Below, piece after piece: positions 9,209 through 19,226 of a stretch of 64,000 nucleotides of DNA. The notes beneath the pieces are model-generated. The model was not told where the DNA came from and ran no database searches. It was given only the letters and a program-made list of their open reading frames with translations. The position numbers and the translations under genes are program-made. Each line of letters opens with the position of its first letter. Within the stretch, counting starts at the first letter, position 1. Origin of the DNA: Diaminobutyricibacter sp. McL0608 (lineage in GTDB: Bacteria; Actinomycetota; Actinomycetes; Actinomycetales; Microbacteriaceae); assembly GCF_039613825.1 (NCBI RefSeq), contig NZ_CP154826.1, forward strand, positions 2,108,001-2,172,000, given 5' to 3'.

Positions 9209-10246
9209 TCAGCGCGTGACGAGGTTGCGCGTGACGAGTCCCCGGTTGATCTGGCGCGCCCAGAGCGGACCGCGATACAGAAACGCCGTGTAGCCCTGCA
9301 CCAGAGTGGCTCCTGCAGCGAGCCGTTCGGCGACATCGTCGGCAGTTTCCACCCCGCCCACGGAGATCACGCAGAGATCGCTCGGCACGATCGACCTGAT
9401 CAGGCGCAGCACTTCGAGCGACCGGGCTGCCAGCGGGGCGCCGGAGAGCCCTCCCGCGCCCGCCGCCTCGACGATGGCTGCTTCGGTGCGCAGGCCCTCC
9501 CGCGAGATCGTCGTGTTCGTCGCGATGATGCCGTCGAGTCCGATTCGGACGACGAGACCGGCGATCCTCTCGACCTGATCGTCGGTGAGGTCGGGTGCGA
9601 TCTTCACGAGGAGCGGGACACGGCCGGCCTCGGCCTTGACCGATGCGAGCAGAGGTTCCAGCTGTTCGAGCTCCTGGAGGCCGCGCAGTCCGGGCGTGTT
9701 GGGCGAGCTGACATTGACCACGAGGTAGTCGGCCACCGGCGCGAGGGCGCGAGCACTCGTCAGGTAGTCGGCGGTGGCGTCTTCGACTGCGACCACCCGG
9801 CTCTTTCCGATGTTCACGCCGAGCACTGCCCGGGTCGTACGTCGCGCTATCCGCGCCAGACGGTCTGCTGCGGCTACTGCTCCCCCGTTGTTGAATCCCA
9901 TCCGATTGATGACGGCGCGGTCAGGGATGAGGCGGAACAGCCGCGGCTTCTCGTTCCCCGGCTGGGCGATCGCGGTGATCGTTCCGACTTCGACGTGGCC
10001 GAAGCCGAGCTGGCCGAGCCCGATGACGGCTTTACCGTCTTTGTCGAATCCGGCGGCGACGCCGAACGGAGAGTCGAACTCGAGGCCAAGGGCTTTCGTC
10101 TTCAGGGTCGGGTCGGGGCGGGTGAATCGTCGCACCAGGCGACCGAAGCCGAGGGTCGGGAGCGCCTGGATGACGACGAACGCCAGATGATGCGCCCGTT
10201 CGGGGTCGAGCTTCGACAGGACGAGGGTGAAGAGTGTGCGATACAT
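9209..10246 (-). CDS. pyrD: dihydroorotate dehydrogenase, class 2 (quinone)
   Basis: Membrane-associated FMN enzyme of de novo pyrimidine synthesis, oxidising dihydroorotate to orotate with quinone as acceptor. The N-terminal helices (residues 1-40) typical of class 2 enzymes precede a TIM barrel. Visible features include [11 protein letters not shown], the NRMGFNNGG segment, [10 protein letters not shown] with the catalytic Ser, [11 protein letters not shown] and the phosphate-binding [11 protein letters not shown]. Length 345 aa is standard. It stands alone between rnhA and nrdR, away from other pyr genes. Confidence 0.95.
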   Translation of the reverse strand: MYRTLFTLVLSKLDPERAHHLAFVVIQALPTLGFGRLVRRFTRPDPTLKTKALGLEFDSPFGVAAGFDKDGKAVIGLGQLGFGHVEVGTITAIAQPGNEKPRLFRLIPDRAVINRMGFNNGGAVAAADRLARIARRTTRAVLGVNIGKSRVVAVEDATADYLTSARALAPVADYLVVNVSSPNTPGLRGLQELEQLEPLLASVKAEAGRVPLLVKIAPDLTDDQVERIAGLVVRIGLDGIIATNTTISREGLRTEAAIVEAAGAGGLSGAPLAARSLEVLRLIRSIVPSDLCVISVGGVETADDVAERLAAGATLVQGYTAFLYRGPLWARQINRGLVTRNLVTR

Positions 10247-10284
10247 GCCTGTGTCAGCGTACCGGCATGGCCGACGTGACCGGC

Positions 10285-10758
10285 TCAGTTCGCAGCGTCG
10301 ACGCGCTCAGAGCCGTGCTCGACCCGCAGCTGGGTGATCGCATCTTCGAAGTCGTCGAGAGAATCGAACCCCTGGTACACGCTGGCGAAACGCAGGTACG
10401 CGACCTCATCGAGTTCGCGAAGCGGCGGAAGGATCGCGAGCCCGATGTCGTTCGCGTCGATCTGGGACGCCCCGGTCGAACGGATCGTCTCCTCGACCTT
10501 CTGGGCCAGCACGGCAAGGTCGGAGTCGGTGACCGGGCGACCCTGGCAGGCCTTGCGCACGCCGCTGACGATCTTCTCCCGGCTGAACGGCTCGGCCACG
10601 CCGCTTCGCTTGATCACGCTCAGGCTCGCGGTCTCGGTCGTGCTGAAACGCCGACCGCATTCCGGGCACTGGCGGCGGCGGCGGATCGACATCCCGTCGT
10701 CGCTCGTACGGGAGTCGATGACGCGAGAGTCGGGGTGGCGGCAGAAGGGACAGAACAT
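10285..10758 (-). CDS. nrdR: transcriptional repressor NrdR
   Basis: ATP/dATP-sensing repressor of ribonucleotide reductase genes. The N-terminal zinc ribbon has C3, C6, C31 and C34 with the family's [13 protein letters not shown] segment. The ATP-cone domain runs from about residue 46 ([16 protein letters not shown]) to 136. Length 157 aa is typical. It lies 28 bases after hisD on the same strand, so it may be cotranscribed with it; nrd genes, its usual targets, are not in the window. Confidence 0.95.
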   Translation of the reverse strand: MFCPFCRHPDSRVIDSRTSDDGMSIRRRRQCPECGRRFSTTETASLSVIKRSGVAEPFSREKIVSGVRKACQGRPVTDSDLAVLAQKVEETIRSTGASQIDANDIGLAILPPLRELDEVAYLRFASVYQGFDSLDDFEDAITQLRVEHGSERVDAAN

Positions 10759-10786
10759 GGTGCTCGAATCCTAACCGAGTTCGGAC

Positions 10787-12097
10787 CTACGGGGCCGTGA
10801 AGCGAGCCGTGACGGCCTCACCGTGGGCAGGGAGATCTTCTGCACCGGACAATGCGACGATTCGCTCGGCGACCTCGCCCAGGGCGTCACGGTCGTAGCG
10901 GATGACCTGCTGCGGCCGGAGGAACGAGTACGCACCGAGTCCCGGTGAGAATCGTGCCTGTCCGCCGGTGGGAAGCACGTGGTTCGAGCCGGCGAGGTAG
11001 TCGCCGAGGCTCACCGGTGAGTGCGCTCCGAGGAAGATCGCTCCGGCGTTCTCGATATCGGCCAGCACGGCCTCCGGGTCCGCCGTCTGGATCTCAAGGT
11101 GCTCGGGCCCGTACGCGTTGCTGAAGGCCGCAGCTGCTGCAAGATCGTCGACCAGCACGATCGCCGACTGCGGACCGGACAATGCAGCGGTGACGCGCAC
11201 GGAGTGCCGCGTAGCGCGTGCGAGGCGTTCCAGTTCACGCATGACGCGATCAGCGAGCTCAGGACTGTCTGTGGCGAGCACCGCTGCGGCCGCCTCGTCG
11301 TGCTCCGCCTGACTCACGAGGTCGGCGGCGACGAGGGTCGCATCCGCCGAATCGTCGGCGATGACGAGGATCTCGGTCGTACCGGCCTCAGAATCGATAC
11401 CTGCCTGTCCGCGAACCACCCGCTTCGCCGCGGCGACGTAGATGTTGCCGGGCCCGGTGATGACCTGCACCGGATCGAGTCCGAGCTCTTCCACCCCGAA
11501 GGCGAGCGCTCCGATCGCCCCGGCCCCGCCCATCGCGTAGACCTCGTCGATGCCGAGCAGACCCGCGGCACCGAGGATGGTCGGGTGAACGGCCCCGCCG
11601 AACGCCGCCTGCGGCGGGCTCGCCAGGGCGATCGAGCCGACACCGGCGACCTGGGCGGGCACCGCGTTCATCACGACGCTGGAGGGATAGACCGCTTTGC
11701 CGCCGGGAACGTACAACCCGGCGCGGGCGACAGGCTGCCAGCGCTGGACGATGGTCGCCCCCGGGCCGATCGTCGTCAGCACCTCGGCAGGGACCTGTGC
11801 AGCAGTAGCCTGCCGGACGCGGACGATGGCCTCGTCGAGCGCCTCGCGCACGTCGGCGGGAAGCCCCCGGACGGCCGCCTCGATCTCGGACGCGGGTACA
11901 CGGATGCTCGTCGCACGGCCACCGTCGAACTTCTCTGCCTGTTCGTCGAGGGCGGCACGCCCGCGTGAACGAACATCGTCGATGAGTTCTGTCGCGACAT
12001 GAAGCGCAACAGAGACGTCGACGGCGGGCCGCGGCACCAGACTGGTGAAGGCGGCGCGATTAGGCTGTATTCCGCGAAGATCGATGGTCTGCATCAT
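10787..12097 (-). CDS. hisD: histidinol dehydrogenase
   Basis: Catalyses the last two steps of histidine synthesis, NAD-dependent oxidation of histidinol to histidine, with a zinc ion. Recognisable family segments include VPGGKAVYPSSVVMNAVPAQ, GPGNIYVAAAKR, the SEAGTTEILVIAD strand, SQAEHDEAA with zinc ligands, and GPEHLEIQ. Length 436 aa is standard. Two consecutive ATG codons open the gene; either could be used. It is followed by nrdR rather than the usual hisC-hisB operon, which is not in the window. Confidence 0.96.
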   Translation of the reverse strand: MMQTIDLRGIQPNRAAFTSLVPRPAVDVSVALHVATELIDDVRSRGRAALDEQAEKFDGGRATSIRVPASEIEAAVRGLPADVREALDEAIVRVRQATAAQVPAEVLTTIGPGATIVQRWQPVARAGLYVPGGKAVYPSSVVMNAVPAQVAGVGSIALASPPQAAFGGAVHPTILGAAGLLGIDEVYAMGGAGAIGALAFGVEELGLDPVQVITGPGNIYVAAAKRVVRGQAGIDSEAGTTEILVIADDSADATLVAADLVSQAEHDEAAAAVLATDSPELADRVMRELERLARATRHSVRVTAALSGPQSAIVLVDDLAAAAAFSNAYGPEHLEIQTADPEAVLADIENAGAIFLGAHSPVSLGDYLAGSNHVLPTGGQARFSPGLGAYSFLRPQQVIRYDRDALGEVAERIVALSGAEDLPAHGEAVTARFTAP

Positions 12098-12189
12098 GGC
12101 CTGTCAAGCCTATCCGTTCCGGCCTTCGCGCCCTGATCCATCCACAGGCAAGGAATAACCGTGAGGCGCGCGGCGCTTCATGCATACGT

Positions 12190-12732
12190 ATGAACAGCTT
12201 CGCGATTCCCGAGAACCGGCTCCCGTCCGACAGGGTGGAGCCGGATGTCACGCCTGACCTGGCGGCGTTCCGGCAGGGATTCCGCCGTCATGCCGCCGGC
12301 GTCGCGATCATCACCGCCCTCACTGCCGACGGGCTCCCCGTCGGGTTCACGGCCACCTCGCTTGCGTCTCTGGCGGCGGTGCCTCCGCTGGCCACGTTCA
12401 ACATCGCCCGGAGTGCGTCCAGCTGGCCCGCACTCGCCGAGACCGATCGGCTCGTCATCCACACCCTGGGCGTGCGGAATCGGAGCGTTGCGCAGAAACT
12501 CGCCGCCGACAACAGCGTGCGGTTCGACGGGGACCATTGGTATCCGGGGCCGCACGGACTGCCGATCATCAAGGACGTGACGAGCTGGATGATCGGCCGG
12601 ATCGTCGAGCGGTTCCCGGTTCACAACAACGCCGTCGTCGTGGTGCAGATCGAGCAGGGCGAGCTCAACGACGACGACTCGCCGCTCCTTTATCACGAGC
12701 GCACCTACTTCGCGCCGGGCGATCCCGCCTGA
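12190..12732 (+). CDS. flavin reductase-like FMN-binding protein
   Basis: Probable NAD(P)H:flavin oxidoreductase or FMN-binding component of a two-component monooxygenase. Residues about 22-175 match the flavin_reduct domain: FRQGFRRHAAGVAIITA, the GFTATSLASLAAVPPLATFN FMN-binding strand, and SSWPALAETDRLVIH. Length 180 aa is typical. No monooxygenase partner is nearby, so the physiological acceptor is unknown. It is divergent from hisD (92-base gap, no operator seen) and converges on dnaE. Confidence 0.85.
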   Translation: MNSFAIPENRLPSDRVEPDVTPDLAAFRQGFRRHAAGVAIITALTADGLPVGFTATSLASLAAVPPLATFNIARSASSWPALAETDRLVIHTLGVRNRSVAQKLAADNSVRFDGDHWYPGPHGLPIIKDVTSWMIGRIVERFPVHNNAVVVVQIEQGELNDDDSPLLYHERTYFAPGDPA

Positions 12733-12763
12733 GCCGGCGCGCGATTCTCGCTCCCGCCGCGAC

Positions 12764-15700
12764 TCAGCTCAGGCAGTTCGGACCGAGCAGCCCCTTCAGC
12801 TCGCCGTAGAGATCGGCGCTTACCGACACCGGGTACGGCACTTCGAACACACGCGCCGTCTGGCCTTTGATGAGTCTCAGGCGCACTTCGTTCTTGCCCG
12901 CGTGCCGGATGAGCACATCGTTGAGCGCTTTGACCGTATCGGTCGTCGCCCGCTGATCGGGAAGTGAGATCACGAGCGGACCGGACCCCAGACTCTGGCC
13001 CAGGTCGGGCGTGAACAGACTGAACGCGTGGAGGTTCATTCCGTCGTCGCGCATGCTGACACGCCCACGGATGACCACGATCGAGTCGCCGACGAGCGCA
13101 GGCGCGAATTCCTGGTACGCCTTGCCCATGAACATCACGGTCATCTCGCCGCCGAAGTCCTCGACCTGGATCAAGCCGTACTGATTGCCCGAGTTCTTGG
13201 CCGTGCGGTGCTGCACCGAGGTCACCAGGCCCGCGATCGTGACCGTGTCGCCGTCCTGGGTCGATTCAGAGGCGATGAGGTCGGCGATTCCCGTGCTGGC
13301 GTGCTTTGCCAGTTGGAGTTCGAGACCGGCGAGCGGATGGTCCGAAACGTACAGACCGAGCATCTCGCGTTCGAAGGCGAGCTTGTCACGTTTCGCCCAC
13401 TCGGGCCTGTCGGGAACGCGCTCGTGCACCTCGTCGAACTCGAACATGCCGGCGAACAGATCGACCTGCCCGTTCGCCTCGTTGCGTTTGAGGCTCACCG
13501 CCGATTCGACCGCGTCTTCGTGGACCTCGACGAGCGCACGCCTCGTCGCACCCAGCGAATCGAATGCGCCTGCCTTGATCAGGGATTCGATCGTCCGCTT
13601 GTTTGCGACATGGATCGGAACCTTCGACAGGAAGTCGTGGAACGACTCGAATCGCCCCTTCGCTTCGCGTGCAGCGCGGATGCCGTCGACGACGTTGGTG
13701 CCGACGTTGCGCACCGCCCCGAGGCCGAAGCGGATGTCGGACCCGACTGCGGCGAAGAATCCGATCGACTCGTTCACGTCGGGCGGCAGCACCTTGATTC
13801 CCATGCGCCGGCACTCGTTGAGGTAGATCGCCATCTTGTCCTTGGAGTCACCGACACTGGTGAGCAGCGCGGCCATGTACTCCGCGGGATAGTGCGCCTT
13901 GAGGTACGCGGTCCAATAGGAGACGACGCCGTATGCGGCCGAGTGGGCTTTGTTGAAGGCGTAGTCGGAGAACGGGAGCAGGATCTCCCACAGCTTGTTG
14001 ACGGCCGCCATGGAATAGCCGTTCGCCTGCATTCCGGACGCGAAGCCCTCGAACTGCTTGTCGAGCTCGGACTTCTTCTTCTTTCCCATCGCGCGCCGGA
14101 GGATGTCCGCCTGGCCGAGCGAGAACCCTGCGACCTTCTGGGCGATCGCCATCACCTGCTCCTGGTAGATGATGAGCCCGTAGCTGGTCGAGAGGATCTC
14201 GGCGAGCGGCTCGGCAAGCTCCGGATGGATCGGCGTGATCTCTTGCAGGTGGTTCTTGCGGAGGGCGTAGTTCGTGTGCGAGTTGGCGCCCATCGGGCCC
14301 GGCCGGTACAGCGCGATCAGTGCCGAGATGTCTTCGAAGTTGTCGGGCTTCATGAGGCGCAGCAGGGATCGCATCGGCCCGCCGTCGAGCTGGAACACCC
14401 CGAGGGTGTCTCCCCGCGAGAGCAGGTCGTAGGCGGGCCGGTCGTCGAGCTCCAGCTCTTCGAGCACCGGCCGGATGCCGCGGTTGGCCTCGATGTTGTC
14501 GAGCGCGTCGTTGATGATGGTGAGGTTCCGCAGCCCCAGGAAGTCCATCTTGATGAGGCCGAGCGACTCGCACGCCGGATAGTCGAACTGCGTGACGATC
14601 TGGCCGTCCTGCTCCCGCTTCATGATCGGGATGATGTCGATCAGCGGATCGGAGGACATGATCACGCCGGCGGCGTGCACGCCCCACTGGCGCTTCAGGT
14701 TCTCGAGGCCGAGTGCGGTGTCGAACACCGTCTTCGCCTCCGCGTCCGTCTCGACGACGCCGCGGATGTCCGCAGCCTCCTTGTAGCGCGGATGATCGCG
14801 GTCGAAGATGCCGGTGAGCGGGATGTCCTTGCCCATGACGGGCGGCGGCATCGCCTTGGTCAGCTTCTCGCCCATCCCGAACGGGAATCCGAGCACCCGG
14901 GAGGAGTCCTTCAGCGCCTGCTTGGCCTTGATCGTGCCGTACGTCACGATCTGCGCCACGCGCTCCTCGCCGTACTTCTCCGTCACGTACTTGATGACCT
15001 CGCCGCGACGGCGGTCGTCGAAGTCGACATCGAAGTCAGGCATCGACACTCGGTCGGGATTGAGGAACCGCTCGAAGATGAGTCCGTGCCGCAGCGGGTC
15101 GAGATCGGTGATCTTCATCGCGTATGCGGCCATGGAGCCCGCACCGGATCCACGACCGGGACCGACCCGGATTCCGTTGCGCTTCGACCAGTTGATGAAG
15201 TCGGCGACGACGAGGAAGTAGCCGGGGAAGCCCATCTGCGAGATCACGCCGATCTCGTAGTCGGCCTGCGTGCGCACCTCGTCGGGGATGCCGGCCGGGT
15301 AGCGTTCGTGCAGGCCGTTCTCGACCTCCTTGATGAACCACGTCTCCTCGGTCTCGCCGGCGGGCACCGGGAATCGGGGCATGTAGTTCGCGGAGGTGTT
15401 GAACTTGACATCGCAGCGCTCGGCGATCAGCAGGGTGTTGTCGCAGGCTTCGGGGTAGTCCCGGAAGAGCTGGCGCATCTGCGCGGCCGACTTGAGATAG
15501 AACTCGTCGGCGTCGAACTTGAAGCGATTGGGGTCGTCGAGAGTCGAGCCGGACTGCACGCAGAGCAGCGCCGCATGACTTGTCGCGTCGTGCGCGTGCG
15601 TGTAGTGGAGGTCGTTCGTCGCCACCAGGGGCAGGTCGAGCTCTTTCGCGAGCCGGATCAGGTCGCTCATGACGCGGCGCTCGATGCCGAGCCCGTGGTC

Positions 15701-16276
15701 CATGATCTCGCAGAAGAAATTCTCTTTGCCGAAGATGTCGCGGAACTCGGACGCCGCCTTCTTCGCTTCGTCGTACTGACCCAGCCGGAGCCTCGTCTGC
15801 ACCTCGCCGCTGGGGCATCCCGTCGTGGCGATGAGCCCGTCGGAATACTGGTTCAGAAGCTCGCGATCCATACGCGGCTTGAAGTAGTAACCCTCGATAG
15901 ACGCGCGCGACGACAGCCTGAAGAGATTGTGCATCCCCTGCGTGGTCGCCGACAGCAGCGTCATGTGCGTGTACGAGCCCGCCCCGGACACGTCGTCTTC
16001 GCCGCCGTCGCCCCAGCGGATGCGCGTGCGATCCTGCCGGGCCGTGCCTGGCGTGAGGTAGGCCTCGGTGCCGATGATCGGTTTGATTCCGGCATCGGTC
16101 GCCGTCTTCCAGAAGTCGAACGCGCCGAAGACGTTGCCGTGGTCGGTGACCGCCACCGCGGGCATCCCCTGTTCGACGGCTGCATCGATCAGAGGTTTGA
16201 CGCGTGCAGCCCCGTCGAGCATGGAGTACTCGCTGTGAACGTGAAGGTGAACGAACGAGTCGCCGCTTGATGGCAC
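12764..16276 (-). CDS. dnaE: DNA polymerase III subunit alpha
   Basis: Replicative DNA polymerase catalytic subunit, DnaE1 type. The N-terminal PHP domain begins at FVHLHVHSEYSMLDG. The palm domain carries the catalytic acidic motif MPDFDVDFDD near residue 405 and GPGRGSGAGSMAAYAM just before it. The fingers region includes YQEQVMAIAQ and the SDYAFNKAHSAAYG segment. An OB-fold domain lies at about residues 1000-1080. Length 1170 aa is typical. GTG start at 16276, 36 bases after rluD on the same strand. The enzyme is essential and intact here. Confidence 0.97.
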   Translation of the reverse strand: MPSSGDSFVHLHVHSEYSMLDGAARVKPLIDAAVEQGMPAVAVTDHGNVFGAFDFWKTATDAGIKPIIGTEAYLTPGTARQDRTRIRWGDGGEDDVSGAGSYTHMTLLSATTQGMHNLFRLSSRASIEGYYFKPRMDRELLNQYSDGLIATTGCPSGEVQTRLRLGQYDEAKKAASEFRDIFGKENFFCEIMDHGLGIERRVMSDLIRLAKELDLPLVATNDLHYTHAHDATSHAALLCVQSGSTLDDPNRFKFDADEFYLKSAAQMRQLFRDYPEACDNTLLIAERCDVKFNTSANYMPRFPVPAGETEETWFIKEVENGLHERYPAGIPDEVRTQADYEIGVISQMGFPGYFLVVADFINWSKRNGIRVGPGRGSGAGSMAAYAMKITDLDPLRHGLIFERFLNPDRVSMPDFDVDFDDRRRGEVIKYVTEKYGEERVAQIVTYGTIKAKQALKDSSRVLGFPFGMGEKLTKAMPPPVMGKDIPLTGIFDRDHPRYKEAADIRGVVETDAEAKTVFDTALGLENLKRQWGVHAAGVIMSSDPLIDIIPIMKREQDGQIVTQFDYPACESLGLIKMDFLGLRNLTIINDALDNIEANRGIRPVLEELELDDRPAYDLLSRGDTLGVFQLDGGPMRSLLRLMKPDNFEDISALIALYRPGPMGANSHTNYALRKNHLQEITPIHPELAEPLAEILSTSYGLIIYQEQVMAIAQKVAGFSLGQADILRRAMGKKKKSELDKQFEGFASGMQANGYSMAAVNKLWEILLPFSDYAFNKAHSAAYGVVSYWTAYLKAHYPAEYMAALLTSVGDSKDKMAIYLNECRRMGIKVLPPDVNESIGFFAAVGSDIRFGLGAVRNVGTNVVDGIRAAREAKGRFESFHDFLSKVPIHVANKRTIESLIKAGAFDSLGATRRALVEVHEDAVESAVSLKRNEANGQVDLFAGMFEFDEVHERVPDRPEWAKRDKLAFEREMLGLYVSDHPLAGLELQLAKHASTGIADLIASESTQDGDTVTIAGLVTSVQHRTAKNSGNQYGLIQVEDFGGEMTVMFMGKAYQEFAPALVGDSIVVIRGRVSMRDDGMNLHAFSLFTPDLGQSLGSGPLVISLPDQRATTDTVKALNDVLIRHAGKNEVRLRLIKGQTARVFEVPYPVSVSADLYGELKGLLGPNCLS

Positions 16277-16312
16277 TGTTTCTCCGTCTGGCGATGGTGG
16301 TGGATGTCTAGC

Positions 16313-17233
16313 CTAATTCTCGCGGAGGACTGCGAGTGCGTGTTGGAGATCGCTCGGATAGTCGGAGGTGAAACTCACCCACTCGCCTGTGGAGGGATGG
16401 TTGAACGCCAACTGCACGGCGTGAAGCCACTGCCGGGTGAGGCCGAGCCGCGCGGACAGCGTCGGGTCGGCCCCGTACATGGCGTCACCGACGCACGGAT
16501 GCCTCTGCGCCGCCATGTGGACGCGGATCTGGTGCGTCCTGCCCGTCTCGAGGTGGATCTCGAGCAGGCTCGCCGCGGGGAACGCCTCGATCGTCTCGTA
16601 GTGGGTGACCGACGGCTTGCCGTCGGCGATGACGGCGAACTTCCAGTCGGATCGCGGATGGCGACCGATCGGCGCGTCGATGGTTCCTGTGAGCGGGTCA
16701 GGATGCCCCTGGACGACGGCGTGGTAGATCTTCTCGACTTCTCGGTCGTGGAACGCACGCTTGAGCGCGGTGTACGCGCGTTCCGACTTCGCCACGACCA
16801 TGAGACCGCTGGTGCCCGCGTCGAGCCGGTGAACGATTCCGGCTCGCTCGGCAGCTCCGGAGGTGGAGATGCGGAAGCCCGCCGCCGCCAGCGCGCCCAG
16901 GACGGTCGGCCCGGTCCAGCCGACGGACGGATGCGCGGCGACCCCGACCGGCTTGTCGATCACGACGATGTCGTCGTCGTCGTAGACCACCGTGAGCTCA
17001 GGTACCGCGATCGGCACGATGACCGCTTCGCTGCGCGGCTCCCAGACGACCTCGAGCCAACTGCCGGCGCGCAGCCGGTCGGATTTGCCGACGACCGCGC
17101 CGTCGAGGGTGACTCCCCCGGCCTCGGCCACCTCGGCGGCGAAGGTGCGTGAGAAGCCGAGCAGTTTGGCGATGCCGGCGTCGACGCGGCTGCCGGCCAG
17201 GCCGTCGGGCAACGGGAGGCTTCGTGACTCCAT
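16313..17233 (-). CDS. rluD: RluA/RluD-family 23S rRNA pseudouridine synthase
   Basis: Isomerises uridines to pseudouridine in 23S rRNA. An S4 RNA-binding domain occupies about residues 15-75 ([20 protein letters not shown]). The catalytic domain contains the signature [16 protein letters not shown] with the catalytic Asp. The C-terminal [13 protein letters not shown] segment is also diagnostic. Length 306 aa. It starts 8 bases after lspA, an arrangement (lspA-rluD) conserved widely in bacteria. Exact target uridines (RluD-type 1911/1915/1917) are inferred from the family. Confidence 0.93.
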   Translation of the reverse strand: MESRSLPLPDGLAGSRVDAGIAKLLGFSRTFAAEVAEAGGVTLDGAVVGKSDRLRAGSWLEVVWEPRSEAVIVPIAVPELTVVYDDDDIVVIDKPVGVAAHPSVGWTGPTVLGALAAAGFRISTSGAAERAGIVHRLDAGTSGLMVVAKSERAYTALKRAFHDREVEKIYHAVVQGHPDPLTGTIDAPIGRHPRSDWKFAVIADGKPSVTHYETIEAFPAASLLEIHLETGRTHQIRVHMAAQRHPCVGDAMYGADPTLSARLGLTRQWLHAVQLAFNHPSTGEWVSFTSDYPSDLQHALAVLREN

Positions 17234-17241
17234 TGCGCGGC

Positions 17242-17916
17242 CTACGCTGCGTCGGAGCGCGACTCCGGCCTGAGCGGCGTTTCGCCGTCGGGGCTGCCGG
17301 AGGCGGACGTGCCGGATGCCGGGCTGCCGCCGTCTCCCGCTCCCCCGGCCTCAGCCGAGGTGCTCTCGTCGCCGTCGAGCGCGGATCCCGTTCCGGACCC
17401 GCCGTCGTGGTGGCGCGATCCGTCGAGTCCGACACCGCGAATCGTGAGGATGATGAACAGGACCATGCTCGAGACGATCGCGACATCGGCCATGTTGAAG
17501 ATCGCGGGAAGAAGCGGGATCTGGATGAAGTCGACCACGTGGCCGACGCCGAAGCCCGGTTCGCGCAGCAGTCGGTCGGTCAGGTTGCCGAGGAGACCGC
17601 CCAGAAGGAGACCGAACAGGACAGCCCAGGCCACGGACTTGATCTTGGGTGCGTACCAGATCACGAAGATCAGCACGCCGACACCGACGATCGAGAAGAT
17701 CCAGGTGGACCCGCTCCCGATGGAGAAGGCCGCACCCGAATTCTTCACGAAACGGAACTGAAGCAATTGGCCCAGGACCTGGACCTGCTCGTCCTCGACG
17801 AGGTTCTTGACGACGAGGAACTTCGTGATCTGGTCGATCGCGTACACGCAGAGTGCGACGATGGCCAGAACGACGAGCGCCCGAACGCTGACCTTCGCCC
17901 TGGCGCTAGCCTCCAA
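17242..17916 (-). CDS. lspA: prolipoprotein signal peptidase (signal peptidase II)
   Basis: Membrane aspartyl protease that cleaves lipoprotein signal peptides. Four membrane helices are seen; the conserved motifs are [27 protein letters not shown] and FNMADVAI, giving the two catalytic aspartates. After the last helix comes a 60-residue low-complexity Gly/Ser/Asp tail, so the protein (224 aa) is longer than the usual 160-170. The only workable start is TTG at 17916, inside the last codons of wag31 (11-base overlap); that TTG overlaps its own GGAGG, so initiation is unusual and likely depends on wag31 translation. Confidence 0.92.
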   Translation of the reverse strand: MEASARAKVSVRALVVLAIVALCVYAIDQITKFLVVKNLVEDEQVQVLGQLLQFRFVKNSGAAFSIGSGSTWIFSIVGVGVLIFVIWYAPKIKSVAWAVLFGLLLGGLLGNLTDRLLREPGFGVGHVVDFIQIPLLPAIFNMADVAIVSSMVLFIILTIRGVGLDGSRHHDGGSGTGSALDGDESTSAEAGGAGDGGSPASGTSASGSPDGETPLRPESRSDAA

Positions 17917-18691
17917 AGCCCTGGAACGTCGGCGGCTGCGGAGCCGACTCCTGCGAGCCCTCGTTCGCGGCCGGGAGCGCCGGCGCCGGAGCAGAGGCTA
18001 CGACGGGAACCTGACCGGAGGCCGGCGACTGGCTTGCCTGCGCCGGCGCTGCATAGCTGCCGGTGCCCGAGACGCTGGACGTCTCGAGGTCGCGAAGCTG
18101 GCTCTCGATGTAGCTCCTGAGCTGCTGACGATATTCGCGCTCGAACGTGCGGAGCTCGTCGATGCGGTGCTCGAGCAGCGCACGCTCCTGGTCGAGCTGG
18201 CTGATCTGGGCACGCTGCTTCGACTCGGCCTCGGCGACGACCCGTGCCGCGGTGGCATGGCCCTCCGCGATGAGCGCGTCGCGCTTCTCGATGCCCTCGC
18301 GCACGTGCTCCTCGTGGAGGCGGCGCGCGAGCTGGAGCAGGTTGTTCGTGCTCGACGGGTCGACCGCGTTCGCGTCGACCGGAGTCGGTGCGGCGTAGGC
18401 GGCTGCGACCGGAGTTGCTGCAGCGGCGACGACCGGAGCGGCAACGGTGGCCGGCTGCTCGGGTGCCGCAGGGGCGGCCTGGGCGGCCTGTGCGCCGCTG
18501 CGCTGGAGTTCGGCGATGCGCGAGTCGCTCGCCACGAGTCGCTGCTTCAGCTCCTCGTTCTCCTGGTTGAGCCGACGAAGCTCTACGACCACCTCGTCGA
18601 GAAAGTCGTCGACCTCGTCCTGGTCATAGCCCTCACGGAACTTCGTCGGTTGGAAACGCTTGTTGACTACATCTTCCGGAGTCAGCGCCAT
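17906..18691 (-). CDS. wag31: DivIVA/Wag31 polar growth scaffold
   Basis: Coiled-coil protein that marks negatively curved membrane and directs polar or septal wall synthesis in actinobacteria. The N-terminal DivIVA domain is clear (PEDVVNKRFQPTKFREGYDQ, then DEVDDFLDEVVVELRRLNQEN). An Ala/Pro-rich linker (about 70-120) and a long coiled coil (about 125-210) follow, with a disordered Pro/Ala tail. Length 261 aa. AAGGTGG precedes the ATG at 18691. It overlaps lspA and follows yggT with a 170-base leader holding a dyad that may carry its own promoter. Confidence 0.93.
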   Translation of the reverse strand: MALTPEDVVNKRFQPTKFREGYDQDEVDDFLDEVVVELRRLNQENEELKQRLVASDSRIAELQRSGAQAAQAAPAAPEQPATVAAPVVAAAATPVAAAYAAPTPVDANAVDPSSTNNLLQLARRLHEEHVREGIEKRDALIAEGHATAARVVAEAESKQRAQISQLDQERALLEHRIDELRTFEREYRQQLRSYIESQLRDLETSSVSGTGSYAAPAQASQSPASGQVPVVASAPAPALPAANEGSQESAPQPPTFQGFGG

Positions 18692-18718
18692 GTCAAGCCA
18701 CCTTAGATCTTGAAATGC

Positions 18719-18735
18719 GAACAGAAATCGTGTTC
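18719..18735. promoter_or_regulatory. 17-bp dyad upstream of wag31
   Basis: GAACA, seven bases, TGTTC: a perfect 5-bp inverted repeat about 28 bases upstream of the wag31 ATG, in a 170-base gap that is otherwise without a gene. A site for a dimeric regulator is possible. It does not match the actinobacterial LexA box (CGAAC-N4-GTTCG spacing). Function is inference. Confidence 0.35.
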
Positions 18736-18861
18736 AGCCAACGCTAGCAAAGTCGAACCGGGGTCCGCACGCCGCACGACACGCCAGCGTCGGCTTCGCC
18801 TAACACTACAGCCCGGTCCCGCGCGCAACGACGAGCGACCTGAGCGAAATGCCGAGCGACC

Positions 18862-19161
18862 TCAGCGGAAGAGCACCGTCACGTACAAACCCACGATGAC
18901 GACCAGCATCGTGAGGCTCCAGCCGAAGTCGATCGCCACCGGCCCCATCGACAACGGCGGGATCAGTTTGCGGAAGAACTTGATCGGCGGGTCGGTCGCC
19001 ACGTACATGGACTCGGCGAGCACGAGGCCGAAGCCGTGCGGACGCCACGATCTGCTGAAGGCGCGCACCAGGTCGACCACGAACCGCGCCCAGAGGAGGA
19101 AGAAATAGAGCAGCAGCAGATAGTAGACGATGGTCGCGAGGATGGAGACGACGGAGGACAC
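18862..19161 (-). CDS. yggT: YggT family membrane protein
   Basis: Small integral membrane protein found between sepF and divIVA in most actinobacterial dcw clusters. Its 99 residues show two hydrophobic helices: the N-terminal one (VSILATIVYYLLLLYFFLLW) and a C-terminal one (FGWSLTMLVVIVGLYVTVLF). Between them is the conserved R-F-V-x-D-L segment and a PPIKFFRKLIPP loop typical of YggT. The precise role is unknown, with links to membrane or division-site organisation. GTG start, no strong ribosome-binding site, 65 bases after sepF. Confidence 0.9.
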   Translation of the reverse strand: MSSVVSILATIVYYLLLLYFFLLWARFVVDLVRAFSRSWRPHGFGLVLAESMYVATDPPIKFFRKLIPPLSMGPVAIDFGWSLTMLVVIVGLYVTVLFR

Positions 19162-19226
19162 GAGTTAAGTATGCGGAAGCACGCGCGATGCCCGGTCATC
19201 GACCGGGCTGCGTGAGATCGCTCCGC

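Noticed and set aside
13028-16270. 1080-codon open frame on the plus strand
   Set aside because: It is antisense to dnaE, whose protein is recognisable throughout. Long antisense open frames are expected at this GC content.
18719-18735. SOS (LexA) box upstream of wag31
   Set aside because: The spacing is GAACA-N7-TGTTC, not the actinobacterial CGAAC-N4-GTTCG; recorded only as an unassigned dyad.
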